NCBI GenBank assembly: GCA_023443625.1
Contig: JAEZTQ010000005.1
Span: 1 to 64,000 of the forward strand
Source: Bacillota bacterium
Lineage (GTDB): Bacteria; Bacillota_A; Clostridia; Lachnospirales; Lachnospiraceae
DNA length: 64,000 bases
Direction of reading: 5' to 3'
The position numbers were made by a program, and so were the translations under genes. Under the pieces are notes generated by a model that had not been told where the DNA came from, ran no database searches, and worked only from the letters and a program-made list of their open reading frames with translations. This document shows, in pieces, positions 16,088-25,042 of the stretch. Each line of letters opens with the position of its first letter. The first letter of the stretch is position 1.

Positions 16088-16663
16088 CTAGCCCTTTGAC
16101 ATCTCCTCATAAACAAAACACTCCCTCATATGGTCATTCACCATACCTGTAGCTTGCATGAAGGCATAAATAATAGTTGAGCCGACAAACTTAAAGCCCA
16201 TCTTTTTCAAATCCTTGCTTATCTTATCAGAAAGGGGAGTGCTTGCGGGCAAATCCCTGTCTGTCTCCCAATGACCTATAATAGGTGTATAATCTACATA
16301 TCCCCATATGAATTTGTCAAAGCTCCCATATTCTTCTATAACGCTCAAAAATGCTTTGGCATTAGTCACAGCCGCATTAATCTTCAGGCGATTTCTAATA
16401 ATTTTTTCATTTGTCATGAGTTCTTGAATTTTTCCATCGCCGTAAAGGGCTACCTTGTTAGGAGCAAAACCATCAAAAGCTTCTCTAAATGCTTCTCTTT
16501 TCTTAAGCACGGTTATCCATGTAAGCCCTGCCTGCATACCTTCTAAAATCAGCATTTCAAACAGCTTGCCATCATCATGTACAGGTCGTCCCCATTCGTT
16601 GTCATGATAGTCTACATATATTGGGATATTCCCTGCCCAAGAGCATCTTATTCTTTCATTCAT
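16088..16663 (-). CDS. tag: DNA-3-methyladenine glycosylase I
   Basis: 191 residues from the ATG at 16663 (MNERIRCSWAGNIPIYVDYHDNEWG), with GGAGGATAAGTTT upstream; the frame extends 11 codons further without a site. The zinc-snap cysteine near the N-terminus, the YHDNEWGRPVHDD segment, the LEGMQAGLTWITVLKKR helix and the C-terminal GFKFVGSTIIYAFMQATGMVNDH match Tag. The enzyme excises 3-methyladenine from alkylated DNA as the first step of base-excision repair. A 20-codon copy of its start is found near 9.1 kb. Confidence 0.95.
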   Translation of the reverse strand: MNERIRCSWAGNIPIYVDYHDNEWGRPVHDDGKLFEMLILEGMQAGLTWITVLKKREAFREAFDGFAPNKVALYGDGKIQELMTNEKIIRNRLKINAAVTNAKAFLSVIEEYGSFDKFIWGYVDYTPIIGHWETDRDLPASTPLSDKISKDLKKMGFKFVGSTIIYAFMQATGMVNDHMRECFVYEEMSKG

Positions 16664-16769
16664 AAACTTATCCTCCAATCGAAATATAGTATCCATTGCT
16701 TGCTCAACGCAAACTCAGAACATTAGTTCGTACACAAATTATAGAACATATGTTTATAATTGTCAAATA

Positions 16770-16803
16770 AAAAAAGACATTTTTACACATTAATGTCCTT
16801 TTT
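16770..16803. terminator. Bidirectional terminator-like hairpin
   Basis: Arms AAAAAAGACATT and AATGTCCTTTTT (one mismatch) have a 10-base loop and A/T tracts on both sides. It lies between the methyltransferase-like gene at 16924 and tag. Confidence 0.55.
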
Positions 16804-16923
16804 ACTATATTGTTTCTTGTCCTTGTATTTACTTTTAGACAATTTTATGTCCTATATGATAACAGAATACTATCTAGATATTTTCAATTAATATACGGCT
16901 TTTTCTTATATCCCTCTAAACTT

Positions 16924-17442
16924 CTATATATATCGCCTAACTTTATTCATATAATTTATGTACTCTTTACCAAATTTCTTTACGCACCATCTTTCTTCCG
17001 ATAGGATAATCCAATGCGCTGATATTTGAAAAACTAATAGTATCCCAAGCAGAAGCAAGGACTGAGTAAGTAACACACAACCCAAGAAATAAATAAAATA
17101 TGCCACATACATTGGATTGCGGGATACCCGGTAAAGTCCATTAAGATTGATACCATTCTCCTTCGGTTTTGCAAAATTTAATACGGACACAAGACACAAT
17201 AAGGCTCCTAAACCATAAATGACCAAACCTACATAAAGCCAATGTGGATCAGTGGTAAACTTAAGGACGCACAGATATGCAAATATTATAATGTTAGTAA
17301 TCTGATAAATCCAATATGCTACCTTTTCATTTCCAATGAGTGGGGCGAACTTAGCCGCACGTTTTAAAGCCTCCTTATTTAATATGCTTAAAAGTAGGAA
17401 CCTTATTAGTATAAATGGTATTAAGGTTAAAAATGCATTCAT
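16924..17442 (-). CDS. Isoprenylcysteine carboxyl methyltransferase/PEMT-family membrane protein
   Basis: 172 residues with four or five membrane helices. The hallmark is NGLYRVSRNPMYVAYFIYFLG, then SEERWCVKKFGKEYINYMNKVRRYI. These are the SAM-binding RNPMY motif and the E-x-F-G-x-Y-x-Y-x3-V-x-R-Y/F tail of ICMT/phospholipid methyltransferase-like proteins. In bacteria these are mostly uncharacterised integral membrane methyltransferases. GGAAG precedes the ATG. A second member lies at 23781-24359. Confidence 0.8.
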   Translation of the reverse strand: MNAFLTLIPFILIRFLLLSILNKEALKRAAKFAPLIGNEKVAYWIYQITNIIIFAYLCVLKFTTDPHWLYVGLVIYGLGALLCLVSVLNFAKPKENGINLNGLYRVSRNPMYVAYFIYFLGCVLLTQSLLLLGILLVFQISAHWIILSEERWCVKKFGKEYINYMNKVRRYI

Positions 17443-17558
17443 TGTTTCTTCCTTTTTAGACTAAAATTCATTTTAATCAGTAACTTCTGGGTTCACAAAT
17501 AAGTCTAGAAAAATGATCTCCCTTATAAAATTCCTTTGTATATAAGAATTAAGATGGA

Positions 17559-18632
17559 TCATAACACGCTTTCAGAAAATTCAAATAATCTAATTATAGT
17601 ATCTAGGTCATTCTCATAAAAATAATTCCAGCTTAAGTTGGGATATAAAGGACATTTTCTAAGGGTATTGCCCTCGCAACATAAATCCAAGGCAAGACAA
17701 GGCCTCTTCCCTGATTTATCAGTCTGTGTACAGTACCCACAATAGTCACAGGTTTTCAATCTTCCAAAGACAAATTTTTGAAGTTCCGAATCCATTTTAT
17801 CGTAAGAATTCAGCATAAGTCTGAATTGAGGTAAACGGAATTCATATATCATCTGATCTTTCTTTCGCCAACTAAAAAAAGCTCGTAAATATGCAGTTTC
17901 TTTCTTAGGATATTCCTTAATCCATTTTACATAAGCAAATCTTGTTTTTGCATTCTGGTCAAAATTGTAATAGCTGAACTGATTCGCTTCTAAATAGTTT
18001 TCCAGCTTTTCCAGAAGTTTAGGATTATCAATAAGCTCACTGAAAAAGTCTACTGCTTTATATTTTTTTTCACCATATCTACCATGTATAAATGCGATTA
18101 CTCTTGAAATCTTCGGAGCACTTAAATCATCACATTCAGAATAAGCCTTCCAAGCCGGAAAAATATCTGGATATTTTTCAATTGATAAGACAGATTGTTC
18201 TTTTGACTGCTCACAACTAATCCCTAAGAGCTCCAACTTTGATTTTGTGGGCTTAGTAAGAGAATAATCTTCTTTAGGAATAATCAACTTGTCTTCATTG
18301 ACTTCGCCTAACTTACCTAACTTAATTAGAAGTTCGATTAAATCGGCAAATTTACTTTCGATTTTCTCCATTGACTTTATTAGAGAAGGCTTCGTATTAT
18401 TCATTTCCCAATTTTCATAATAGGCATCTGGTTCATCTAAAATACCCAAAAGGTCAGGATGTTCATATAACAAAAATAAAGTATCTCCTATAAAATCATG
18501 CATCTGCTTTTGGGATTCGTCGTTAACCCCATTATCAATGGGCTTAAAAGCTGGATATGTAGCTATATAGGAATAAATAATACGCTTAGCTAAAGAATCA
18601 AAATTATGTCCTAACTTATTTTCTATCTTCAT
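17559..18632 (-). CDS. Hypothetical protein with cysteine cluster near the C-terminus
   Basis: 357 residues from the ATG at 18632 (MKIENKLGHNF), which has AAGGAG 7 bases upstream; a TTG two codons earlier is less likely. Most of the protein is helical and charged. Near residue 295, KTCDYCGYCTQTDKSGKR and the following CLALDLCCEGNTLRKCPLYP provide eight cysteines, probably a zinc- or metal-binding module. The motif resembles the CYGCGRC site of the next protein upstream. No catalytic family is recognised. It is the last gene of an apparent four-gene operon (20423 to 17559), so it likely works with those products. Confidence 0.65.
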   Translation of the reverse strand: MKIENKLGHNFDSLAKRIIYSYIATYPAFKPIDNGVNDESQKQMHDFIGDTLFLLYEHPDLLGILDEPDAYYENWEMNNTKPSLIKSMEKIESKFADLIELLIKLGKLGEVNEDKLIIPKEDYSLTKPTKSKLELLGISCEQSKEQSVLSIEKYPDIFPAWKAYSECDDLSAPKISRVIAFIHGRYGEKKYKAVDFFSELIDNPKLLEKLENYLEANQFSYYNFDQNAKTRFAYVKWIKEYPKKETAYLRAFFSWRKKDQMIYEFRLPQFRLMLNSYDKMDSELQKFVFGRLKTCDYCGYCTQTDKSGKRPCLALDLCCEGNTLRKCPLYPNLSWNYFYENDLDTIIRLFEFSESVL

Positions 18633-18671
18633 TGGCAATCTCCTTATAAATTATATTAACAAATGCTCTCC

Positions 18672-19172
18672 CTAGTGATTGATCCAAAACTCGTCCTGGG
18701 TTTTCAATAATTCCTTGATTTCAGGAATGTTTTTGTCATTCCAATTATATATAGCAATCAATTCATTACCACAGCGAAAAACTTTTTTGCCATCAGGATA
18801 TTCATAGGAATATCCTTCTAAAACAGCATTACATCTTCCGCAGCCATAGCATCCGGTGTAACGTCCGTCAAATGCTTCGATAACACGCTGAATGCCATCT
18901 TTAAAAACGTCAGAATATGTTTTGCTAGCATAGAATTTCAGTCTTAAGCCAGGCTCCCTGGAGGTAATAGCATTGTCATGATCCTCAAACTTTATAATTG
19001 TTCTTTTGACTTTATTTTTGGAAAAATCAATGGAAAGATGCTTGGTTCTTGTTCTTTTAGCTACATAACCCAATGTATCTGCATACTCTGCCAATTCATT
19101 CATCATAACTCTGTATTCAATAGGTATGGCCTCAAGAAATTCGTCAATTAACATTCTGCTCTTTTCCTTCAT
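18672..19172 (-). CDS. Hypothetical zinc-ribbon-like protein
   Basis: 166 residues; GGAGG precedes the ATG, which overlaps the stop of the upstream gene (ATGA). LRLKFYASKTYSDVFKDGIQRVIEAF forms a mixed alpha/beta body. TGCYGCGRC followed by FRCGNELI gives four cysteines that could bind zinc. It belongs to a set of short bacterial proteins with this 'YxGCYGCG-C...YPDG...FRCG.EL' end that have no known role, as far as I recall. Tight coupling with its neighbours argues for a shared process. Confidence 0.65.
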   Translation of the reverse strand: MKEKSRMLIDEFLEAIPIEYRVMMNELAEYADTLGYVAKRTRTKHLSIDFSKNKVKRTIIKFEDHDNAITSREPGLRLKFYASKTYSDVFKDGIQRVIEAFDGRYTGCYGCGRCNAVLEGYSYEYPDGKKVFRCGNELIAIYNWNDKNIPEIKELLKTQDEFWINH

Positions 19173-20251
19173 TTGGATTCCTCCAATATGGTAACCACCC
19201 TTCTAATTGCATCGAGTACTTCTTCGTCATTTTTAGCAATCTGGGAGATGGTCAGCTCCACCAGTTCACCGAAATAGCCCACAGCGTGTTGTGTCCAATC
19301 GGCACATGCTTCAAGACCTATTAATGCCCATGCAAGGTCGTGGGTATAACCGTAACAGGGTCCACTGATTTTACCAAATAAGTCTTGAAATTCGGGATTT
19401 CGCAGTCTTTTCATATCGCTGATTGCATCATAAGATGAAGGGTTGTCATTGCCCAGGTATTTGCGGAACACTTGGGCAAAATTGTGACAGTTAAAGGTAT
19501 GCCACATGGTATCGGCTGTACGTTTCATTCTAGCTTTCTTCTCTTCTATACTGCAATTACGCAGACTATCCGAAGTGTATAACCCCATTTTTTCCTTATA
19601 ACTATCCCAGAGATGTTCGTTTATATTGTACTCCATGACTTTCCTGATTCGTTTCAAACCGTCAAGGAGTGTATAAAGAGGATCAGTCTTATTACCGATG
19701 ATATAAAGTGTATCCAGCTCGTCATATGTAGGTGCTATTTCAGGTTTTTGCTGGGCCATTGAAAAGTCAGGGCAAATCAGTGCATCATCATCGTATCCGA
19801 TTAAGACACGGAAGGGATCATCTCCAGCTTTGATTTTTGCGATAACCGGCTTGCCGGCTTCGACGGATGCCATAATCTCATCTTTGAATTTTGCAGCATC
19901 GGTCAGCTTACGATATTCATAACCGGCGAATCCGAACAGAAAATCTACGTTATTATCAGAGCCACCATCATAAAAATTCTCATCGTTTATCATCTTGTCC
20001 ATCATGGTCAGTTCACCGTCAAAGCGACAGCGTAGGGAGCTGTGTCCACACATAGTGTCAAACAAGAAGAAATAGCCTTCATCTTTACCACAAGAGCCAC
20101 AATCGTCACATTGGGATTTTTCGCATGAATCTCCATCTTTATGTCTTGAATTAATTTTTTCCAGGAATATATAGGTCGATGTAAAACAGTTGATAAAGGA
20201 TGTTCCGCAGTATCCGCTGAACTTTACTTTAAATTCTAATTCATTTTTCAT
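19169..20251 (-). CDS. Hypothetical protein with papain/C39- or BtrH-like features
   Basis: 360 residues. The N-terminal YCGTSFINCFTSTYIFLEK places a cysteine where C39-like and BtrH-N folds have theirs, and GKPVIAKIKAGDDPFRVLIGYDDDALICPDF resembles the strand region around their catalytic His. Here, however, Phe-Arg replaces the expected His. A cysteine cluster CEKSQCDDCGSC lies near residue 43. The C-terminal half (about 220-360) is helical with HNFAQVFRKYLG. It could be a non-catalytic member or an unrelated fold. GGGAG precedes the ATG. It follows a small membrane protein by 19 bases and overlaps the next gene by 4. Confidence 0.5.
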   Translation of the reverse strand: MKNELEFKVKFSGYCGTSFINCFTSTYIFLEKINSRHKDGDSCEKSQCDDCGSCGKDEGYFFLFDTMCGHSSLRCRFDGELTMMDKMINDENFYDGGSDNNVDFLFGFAGYEYRKLTDAAKFKDEIMASVEAGKPVIAKIKAGDDPFRVLIGYDDDALICPDFSMAQQKPEIAPTYDELDTLYIIGNKTDPLYTLLDGLKRIRKVMEYNINEHLWDSYKEKMGLYTSDSLRNCSIEEKKARMKRTADTMWHTFNCHNFAQVFRKYLGNDNPSSYDAISDMKRLRNPEFQDLFGKISGPCYGYTHDLAWALIGLEACADWTQHAVGYFGELVELTISQIAKNDEEVLDAIRRVVTILEESK

Positions 20252-20270
20252 TCTATTCTCCCTTCAAATA

Positions 20271-20423
20271 CTATTTAATGGCTTGGTATTCACCATGTCG
20301 ATTCATTGCAATGGTCCCCGCATTTTGACCAAGTGACACTGATGTAAAAAGCAGCACTACTCCAACTATCAACAATATTCCCATTACTATTAATGCTCCA
20401 CTCACAAACTGCTTCTTTGTCAT
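20271..20423 (-). CDS. Small single-pass membrane protein, 50 residues
   Basis: The ATG at 20421-20423 has AAGGAG 7 bases upstream. The sequence starts MTKKQFVSGALIVMG, continues as one hydrophobic helix to about residue 28, then has a polar tail ending YQAIK. It has the positive-inside pattern of a single-pass protein. It is the first gene of the four-gene cluster and lies 19 bases before the next start. Family not recognised. Confidence 0.6.
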   Translation of the reverse strand: MTKKQFVSGALIVMGILLIVGVVLLFTSVSLGQNAGTIAMNRHGEYQAIK

Positions 20424-20498
20424 TTCAATTCTCCTTAACAGGATATTATGTTCTCTATACTATCTAGGGGCATATCGCTCCACAATCACCATATAGTG

Positions 20499-21020
20499 TC
20501 ATATACGATCAGTACTTAACGCCCCATAAACATAGGTATCCCAATAGATTGGATTACCCTCCTTATCATTATGAAAGGACACATTCTGCCTAAGCTCTGC
20601 CTCTCTTTTTAAGCCTATCTTCTCCATTGTCTTCCAGGAAGATGTATTTAGGGGTGTACATTCTGCAAATATTCTATGTACTCCTTGTGTAAACGCCCAT
20701 AAAACTACTGCTTTCGCAGCCTCACTCCCATACCCTTTAAGATGGTAGTTTTCATTTAATACATAACCTAATTCTTTAGAATTAAAATCTCTGGCTCCCA
20801 AATATATATTGCCTATCACCTTGTGCTCATCCTTTAACTCAATAGCAAAAAATTCATCACTTCCACTACGATACTTTATTTCATTATCAATTTTATCCAC
20901 GCTAAAATCAGGATATCCTTCAAATTCTTTATGGACTCTTTGGAGCATATATTCACATAAATCATCTCTATCCTTCATCTCAAAATTTCTAATGATTAAT
21001 CTTTTTGTTTCAATTCTCAT
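20499..21020 (-). CDS. GNAT-family N-acetyltransferase (RimJ/RimL type)
   Basis: 173 residues. MRIETKRLIIRNFEMKDRDDL is the typical RimJ/RimL start. LGYVLNENYHLKGYGSEAAKAVVLWAF contains the acetyl-CoA-binding Q/R-x-x-G-x-G/A-equivalent. HRIFAECTPLNTSSWKTMEKIGLKREAELR is the conserved C-terminal stretch. Such enzymes acetylate N-termini or small amines; the substrate is unknown. AGGAG lies 11 bases before the ATG. It is a monocistronic gene. Confidence 0.85.
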   Translation of the reverse strand: MRIETKRLIIRNFEMKDRDDLCEYMLQRVHKEFEGYPDFSVDKIDNEIKYRSGSDEFFAIELKDEHKVIGNIYLGARDFNSKELGYVLNENYHLKGYGSEAAKAVVLWAFTQGVHRIFAECTPLNTSSWKTMEKIGLKREAELRQNVSFHNDKEGNPIYWDTYVYGALSTDRI

Positions 21021-21278
21021 CTATATACTTTCTCCTATATATTTCTCGTTTTCCTCAGTATAACGAACCAGCCTAACTATGTAACATACTTAAAATGAAA
21101 AACTCAAAAAGATTATACCACAAATTTACAACATTTCATACATTTTTATGTTAATTATGGAAATATAAGCGGCTTTTTACTTCTTGTATTAATTACCAGT
21201 TAATTTAGGCTTAATTAAAGCACATGTATCATGGTAGATTTATCATGATTTAATTAAATTATTCTTTGCAACACAGTA

Positions 21279-21713
21279 TCATTTATTATCTTTGATTGAT
21301 TTTACTAATATCTCTAAACTATCTAAAACCTGCATCCTTTTGTCCTCAGGAATGGATTTATAGATGGTCGAATAATACCCATGCATGCTGTCTTCAATAC
21401 CTTTAAAAACTTCTGACCCTTTATCCGTTAATTGTATTGATATATAACGCCTATTCTTAGAGTCTATTTCTCTTGTCACCAAATCAGCTGCTACTAGATT
21501 ATTAACAGTTCTGCTCAAAGTACTTTTATCCAATTCAAGTAATACAGCAAGATCAATTAACGAGATTTGCTGATTTCTCCCTATTTCAACTAAGGCATGA
21601 CACTGTGCAATCGTTACACCGTAGCATGAAGTATCACTTTTTCCCAATACACCTAAGTTTCTTACGAGAATTCGTAGTAACTCTCTTAAATAATCACTTC
21701 CTTGATTATCCAT
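21279..21713 (-). CDS. MarR-family transcriptional regulator
   Basis: 144 residues. The winged helix shows VTIAQCHALVEIGRNQQISLIDLAVLLELDKSTLSRTVNNLVAADLVTREIDSKNRRYISIQLTDKG, which is the MarR recognition helix and wing. The DKSTLSR motif and the D-x-R-basic wing are intact. It lies 29 bases downstream of the SDR gene and probably shares its transcript, so it may control that operon. GAAAGG precedes the ATG. The ligand is unknown. Confidence 0.88.
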   Translation of the reverse strand: MDNQGSDYLRELLRILVRNLGVLGKSDTSCYGVTIAQCHALVEIGRNQQISLIDLAVLLELDKSTLSRTVNNLVAADLVTREIDSKNRRYISIQLTDKGSEVFKGIEDSMHGYYSTIYKSIPEDKRMQVLDSLEILVKSIKDNK

Positions 21714-21742
21714 ATATTTTCCTTTCTTTATTACTGTACTTG

Positions 21743-22471
21743 TTATTTTGATATCATATAACCACCATCTGTAAATATAGTTTCTCCATTAATATAGTCT
21801 GACATATGAGATAGAAGGAATAATACTACCTTTGCCATATCCTCAGGTTCAGCAATCCGTCCCGCAGGTATTATGCCCTCGGATGCTCTACGTACTTCAA
21901 CATCGTCAAATGATCTAGAAGTCATTCCTGTATAAGTAAATCCAGGAGCGACGCTGTTCACTTGGATATTATAAGGTGCCAGATCCAAAGCCATGGAAGC
22001 AGTCAAAGCTACTACACCACCCTTTGACGCTGCATAATCTGCCATGTTAGGCCTAAATATCCGTGATCGTATACAACTGATATTAACGATTTTACCACTT
22101 CTCTGATTTATCATCCTTCGAGCTGCATATTTTGAGATTATAAACATTCCAGTCAGATTTGTTCCGATTACTTTGTCCCAGGCACTGGAGTCTATTTCGT
22201 AGAATGGCTTAGAACTAGCAAATATACCTGCACAATTAGTAAGTCCATCAAGCCGGCCAAATCTATTATCAATTTCAGTAAATATTTCCGAAATTCTCTG
22301 TTCATCCCTGATATCAGATATGAAATGCGTGTATCTTGGATGGCTTATTGTGCTTTCCTTTACATCTATTCCGATTACAGTGGCTTCCCTATCAAGAAGT
22401 AATGTCCCACAGGCTTTGCCTATGCCTGAGTTCGTTCCAGTTACTACATAAATCTTATTCTGAAAATCCAT
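21743..22471 (-). CDS. Short-chain dehydrogenase/reductase
   Basis: 242 residues from the ATG at 22471 (MDFQNKIYVVTGTNSGIGKA), selected because GGAGG lies 6 bases upstream; the frame is open 21 codons further. TGTNSGIG is the cofactor loop, and GVDVKES-type Asp after beta2 suggests NAD. NCAGIF is present, the catalytic Ser lies in NISCIRSR, and Y-x3-K is YAASKGG. INGETIFTDGGYMIS is the FabG-like C-terminus. The substrate is not predictable. Confidence 0.88.
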   Translation of the reverse strand: MDFQNKIYVVTGTNSGIGKACGTLLLDREATVIGIDVKESTISHPRYTHFISDIRDEQRISEIFTEIDNRFGRLDGLTNCAGIFASSKPFYEIDSSAWDKVIGTNLTGMFIISKYAARRMINQRSGKIVNISCIRSRIFRPNMADYAASKGGVVALTASMALDLAPYNIQVNSVAPGFTYTGMTSRSFDDVEVRRASEGIIPAGRIAEPEDMAKVVLFLLSHMSDYINGETIFTDGGYMISK

Positions 22472-22707
22472 ACAATTCCTCCATTCTGATGATGTGTAGT
22501 GAGAAAAATCTTGATTTCTCACTATTATATCCATTAATTTCTAATATTTTAGCATACAACTGTTGTAATACACAACTATAATTTATAAATTTATAAGCAA
22601 CTAGCAGGTGCAAATCACACACTTTTGCATAAATTTAACGATGCCACTTGCTGTATTATATCTACTATTGCATAAGCTCATTTATCCAATACCGTAATCT
22701 GTGGATG

Positions 22708-23541
22708 CTATTCTCCATAATATAAATATCTTTGCCTTGTCGCCTCATAAAACATTACAGTTGCCGCACACCCCACATTAAAGGATGTGGCACAGGAGGA
22801 AGCTGCCATGGGAATGGTTGTCAAAATATCACAACAGTCCTTAAAGGTATTGCATAAGCCATCTGTCTCATTTCCTATCATAAATAAAACGGGACCGGAT
22901 AAATCCAAATCATAAATAGGGTGTTCTTTATGGGCAGTGGTTCCTATTGTTTGAAATGCTGGATATCGCTTTTTCATAGTAGCTATGAAATCCAAAACTT
23001 TTTGGTTTTCAGGCACTCTGACTATCTGCATGTTAAAAAATGAACCCATAGATGAAACCACTACATCAGGATCGTATAAATCCACAGCATGTCCAGTTAT
23101 GATCAGGCATTCTACCCCCAATGCATCACAAGAGCGGATAATTGTTCCAAGATTACCTTTATTCGAGGGCCTGTCAAATAATGCAATCATAGGATTATTT
23201 GATAAAACTAAGGCGTTCAAATTATCAGGTCGCATCCCAACAATAGCCATAATTTCTGATGTATCTTCTTTTCCGCTAAGCTCTTTCATTAATGATTCAA
23301 GGAGAATAAAATTAGTTTCTGTGGGTGTACTGCTGATAATACCTTTTGCCCAATCTGATAGATTATTTTCATCGACATAAAGAAAAGATTTGATATTCCA
23401 TCCTTTTTTTACTGCTTCATTTATATTACGAACTCCTTCCACCAGAAATTCTTGATATTTATAACGTTTATTTCTATTATTTTTTAAAACCTCAAACTTT
23501 TGGTAAGTTGCATTTTTAGTAACAACTCTGTCAATTCTCAT
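22708..23541 (-). CDS. TrmH-family (SPOUT) RNA 2'-O-methyltransferase
   Basis: 277 residues. An N-terminal substrate-binding domain (NRNKRYKYQEFLVEGVRNINEA) precedes the knotted SPOUT domain. Motif 1 is NKGNLGTIIRSCDALG, motif 2 is FMIGNETDGL, and motif 3 is IPMAASSCATSFNVGCAATVMFYEA, all matching TrmH/RlmB-like enzymes. The known role is 2'-O-ribose methylation of tRNA or 23S rRNA. The exact target, or a resistance role (TsnR-like), cannot be told. It is a single gene. Confidence 0.87.
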   Translation of the reverse strand: MRIDRVVTKNATYQKFEVLKNNRNKRYKYQEFLVEGVRNINEAVKKGWNIKSFLYVDENNLSDWAKGIISSTPTETNFILLESLMKELSGKEDTSEIMAIVGMRPDNLNALVLSNNPMIALFDRPSNKGNLGTIIRSCDALGVECLIITGHAVDLYDPDVVVSSMGSFFNMQIVRVPENQKVLDFIATMKKRYPAFQTIGTTAHKEHPIYDLDLSGPVLFMIGNETDGLCNTFKDCCDILTTIPMAASSCATSFNVGCAATVMFYEATRQRYLYYGE

Positions 23542-23780
23542 AGTTTTTTACCTTTCAACTTATATGTACTAAGTAATCAGTAGATCTTGAATAAATATCA
23601 TTTACAAGGATTTAACTGCTCAATAATATTGATGCTATTAAGATTATAACTCACTTTAACATATATTCAAATATTTTCTATTTTATATATGTATATTATA
23701 TTTAATTTTACTTCTGACAATCAACTATTATTTGATCCAATTGCTTCAGGTTTATATACTTTCCATTATAACCTTCTCAC

Positions 23781-24359
23781 CTACAGGGATAGGAAATACC
23801 TTCCCACTTTATCTTTATATTCAAGGTATTCCTTCCCGAAAGTAATCTCTAAGAATTTTTCTTCTTCTAATATCTGAAGATGCATCATCGAGATTGTTAA
23901 AACCGCCATAATCATCAAAACTATATTTCCGAAAGCTAAGCATGCCCCAATGTATGTCAAATCAAATCCCAGAAAAGCAGGATTTCTTGAGATTTTATAA
24001 ATACCTGTTGTAACCATGGAAGTACTGTCTTTATCCGGAATCCCAGCTCTCCAACTATCTCTCATTGTAACCATTGCTAAAATAAATAGAAAGGTACCAT
24101 AGCCAAATAATACCAAACCCAACACTCGTATTATGGGGTTGGATAATATGGAGGTGTCCCGTATTACATTAACTAATATAAGCAGAACAATAAATGTACT
24201 AGAAAACTTTAAGAGCCTTTCTACAATTACAGTTTTTGCTTCTTTGTTACCCCTACCTAATTGATTGGTTTTGATACCTCTCCTTTTCTGATCATAAAGT
24301 TTTAAAAAATAAGCAACATAAAATATTAATACCTCGAGAATTCCAATTATTTTGATCAT
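23781..24359 (-). CDS. Isoprenylcysteine methyltransferase/PEMT-family membrane protein
   Basis: 192 residues with four to five membrane helices. VTTGIYKISRNPAFLGFDLTYIG carries the RNP motif, and EEEKFLEITFGKEYLEYKDKVGRYF is the SAM-binding C-terminal signature. It is the same family as 16924-17442 but only distantly similar. AAAGGAGGG precedes the ATG. A strong promoter with an operator-like palindrome sits immediately upstream, so it is probably regulated on its own. Confidence 0.8.
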   Translation of the reverse strand: MIKIIGILEVLIFYVAYFLKLYDQKRRGIKTNQLGRGNKEAKTVIVERLLKFSSTFIVLLILVNVIRDTSILSNPIIRVLGLVLFGYGTFLFILAMVTMRDSWRAGIPDKDSTSMVTTGIYKISRNPAFLGFDLTYIGACLAFGNIVLMIMAVLTISMMHLQILEEEKFLEITFGKEYLEYKDKVGRYFLSL

Positions 24360-24375
24360 GTAAACCCTCCTTTTA

Positions 24376-24429
24376 TAGTTGAATAGTTGTTCAACTATAA
24401 TTATATTTAAGCTATCCCCTTGCTGTCAA
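24376..24429 (-). promoter_or_regulatory. Promoter and operator-like palindrome of the 23781-24359 gene
   Basis: On the minus strand TTGACA (24424-24429) and TATAAT (24400-24405) are 18 bases apart. TAGTTGAA-N6-TTCAACTA, a perfect 8-bp inverted repeat, lies at 24376-24397, directly past the -10 and 16 bases before the ATG. It suggests control by a dimeric repressor. Confidence 0.65.
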
Positions 24430-24520
24430 GAAGAATTTTTCATCTTAGTCAAATACAGTTAATAAGGCCAACTGGGTTGGTGGTGCTAAACTAGCTTTGT
24501 ACTGTTTCGCTAATGCTATT

Positions 24521-24549
24521 TTCAGGTAGAAGAAGTATCTTTACCTGAA
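24521..24549. other. Stable hairpin of unknown role
   Basis: TTCAGGTA and TACCTGAA arms enclose AAGA/TCTT pairing. There is no T-run on either side. No gene is visible in 24430-24556 around it. Confidence 0.4.
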
Positions 24550-24563
24550 CTGCATCAAAAAAA

Positions 24564-24595
24564 CAAGTAGATTCTGATGACAAATAATCCACTTG
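24564..24595 (-). terminator. Rho-independent terminator of the CXXX-peptide operon
   Basis: A 10-bp stem with one mismatch (CAAGTAGATT / AATCCACTTG) and a 12-base loop is followed on the minus strand by seven T (24557-24563). Confidence 0.75.
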
Positions 24596-24730
24596 CTTTT
24601 TGATTATTACATTAATTTATTTCATAAAACATCTATATAATATCTGCAGATAGTTTGTAACTTAATTACCCATACACATACCATTATGTAACATCACATT
24701 ACTTATTTATTGATATTTCAAGTCCTCTAT

Positions 24731-24910
24731 TTATTTTGATGAACCAATACCACAGAAGCTGGAACATTGTGCTGTACATTTACCGCTACAACCTGAATAA
24801 CATACCTTGGAGCAGGTAGATAGACATTCTGCATCACAAGTATAACAATAATAGCCACTTATATCTTTTCTTGGGTTACTGATTTTTTTGTTTGAAAATA
24901 AACGCTCCAT
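24731..24910 (-). CDS. CXXX-repeat Cys-rich ribosomal peptide precursor
   Basis: 59 residues from the ATG at 24910 (MERLFSNKK), which has GGAGG 6 bases upstream; the frame is open 15 codons further without a site. After a leader of about 22 residues (ending RKDISGYY) cysteines recur every third or fourth position: CYT, CDAE, CLST, CSKV, CYSG, CSGK, CTAQ, CSSF, C, then GIGSSK. That is nine cysteines in near-perfect CXXX register. This is the substrate type of the radical-SAM 'CXXX-repeat target' maturases, which the upstream genes encode. The expected outcome is a multiply crosslinked, probably thioether, peptide. The modification chemistry is inferred from the maturase class. It is the last gene before the operon terminator. 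Confidence 0.8.
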   Translation of the reverse strand: MERLFSNKKISNPRKDISGYYCYTCDAECLSTCSKVCYSGCSGKCTAQCSSFCGIGSSK

Positions 24911-25042
24911 AAAATACCTCCTATTTTTATTAGATATTTGACTGTTTCCTATCATATCTATCTGCAGATATTATAATCTAAGGATAATAGGGTAATATAA
25001 TTTGTATTACTCACTCACATTAAATTATTTACTAACCTTGAC

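Noticed and set aside
24430..24556. Possible riboswitch in the region with the TTCAGGTA hairpin
   Set aside because: It lies between a downstream terminator and a promoter, not in the leader of a gene, and no known riboswitch core was recognisable.
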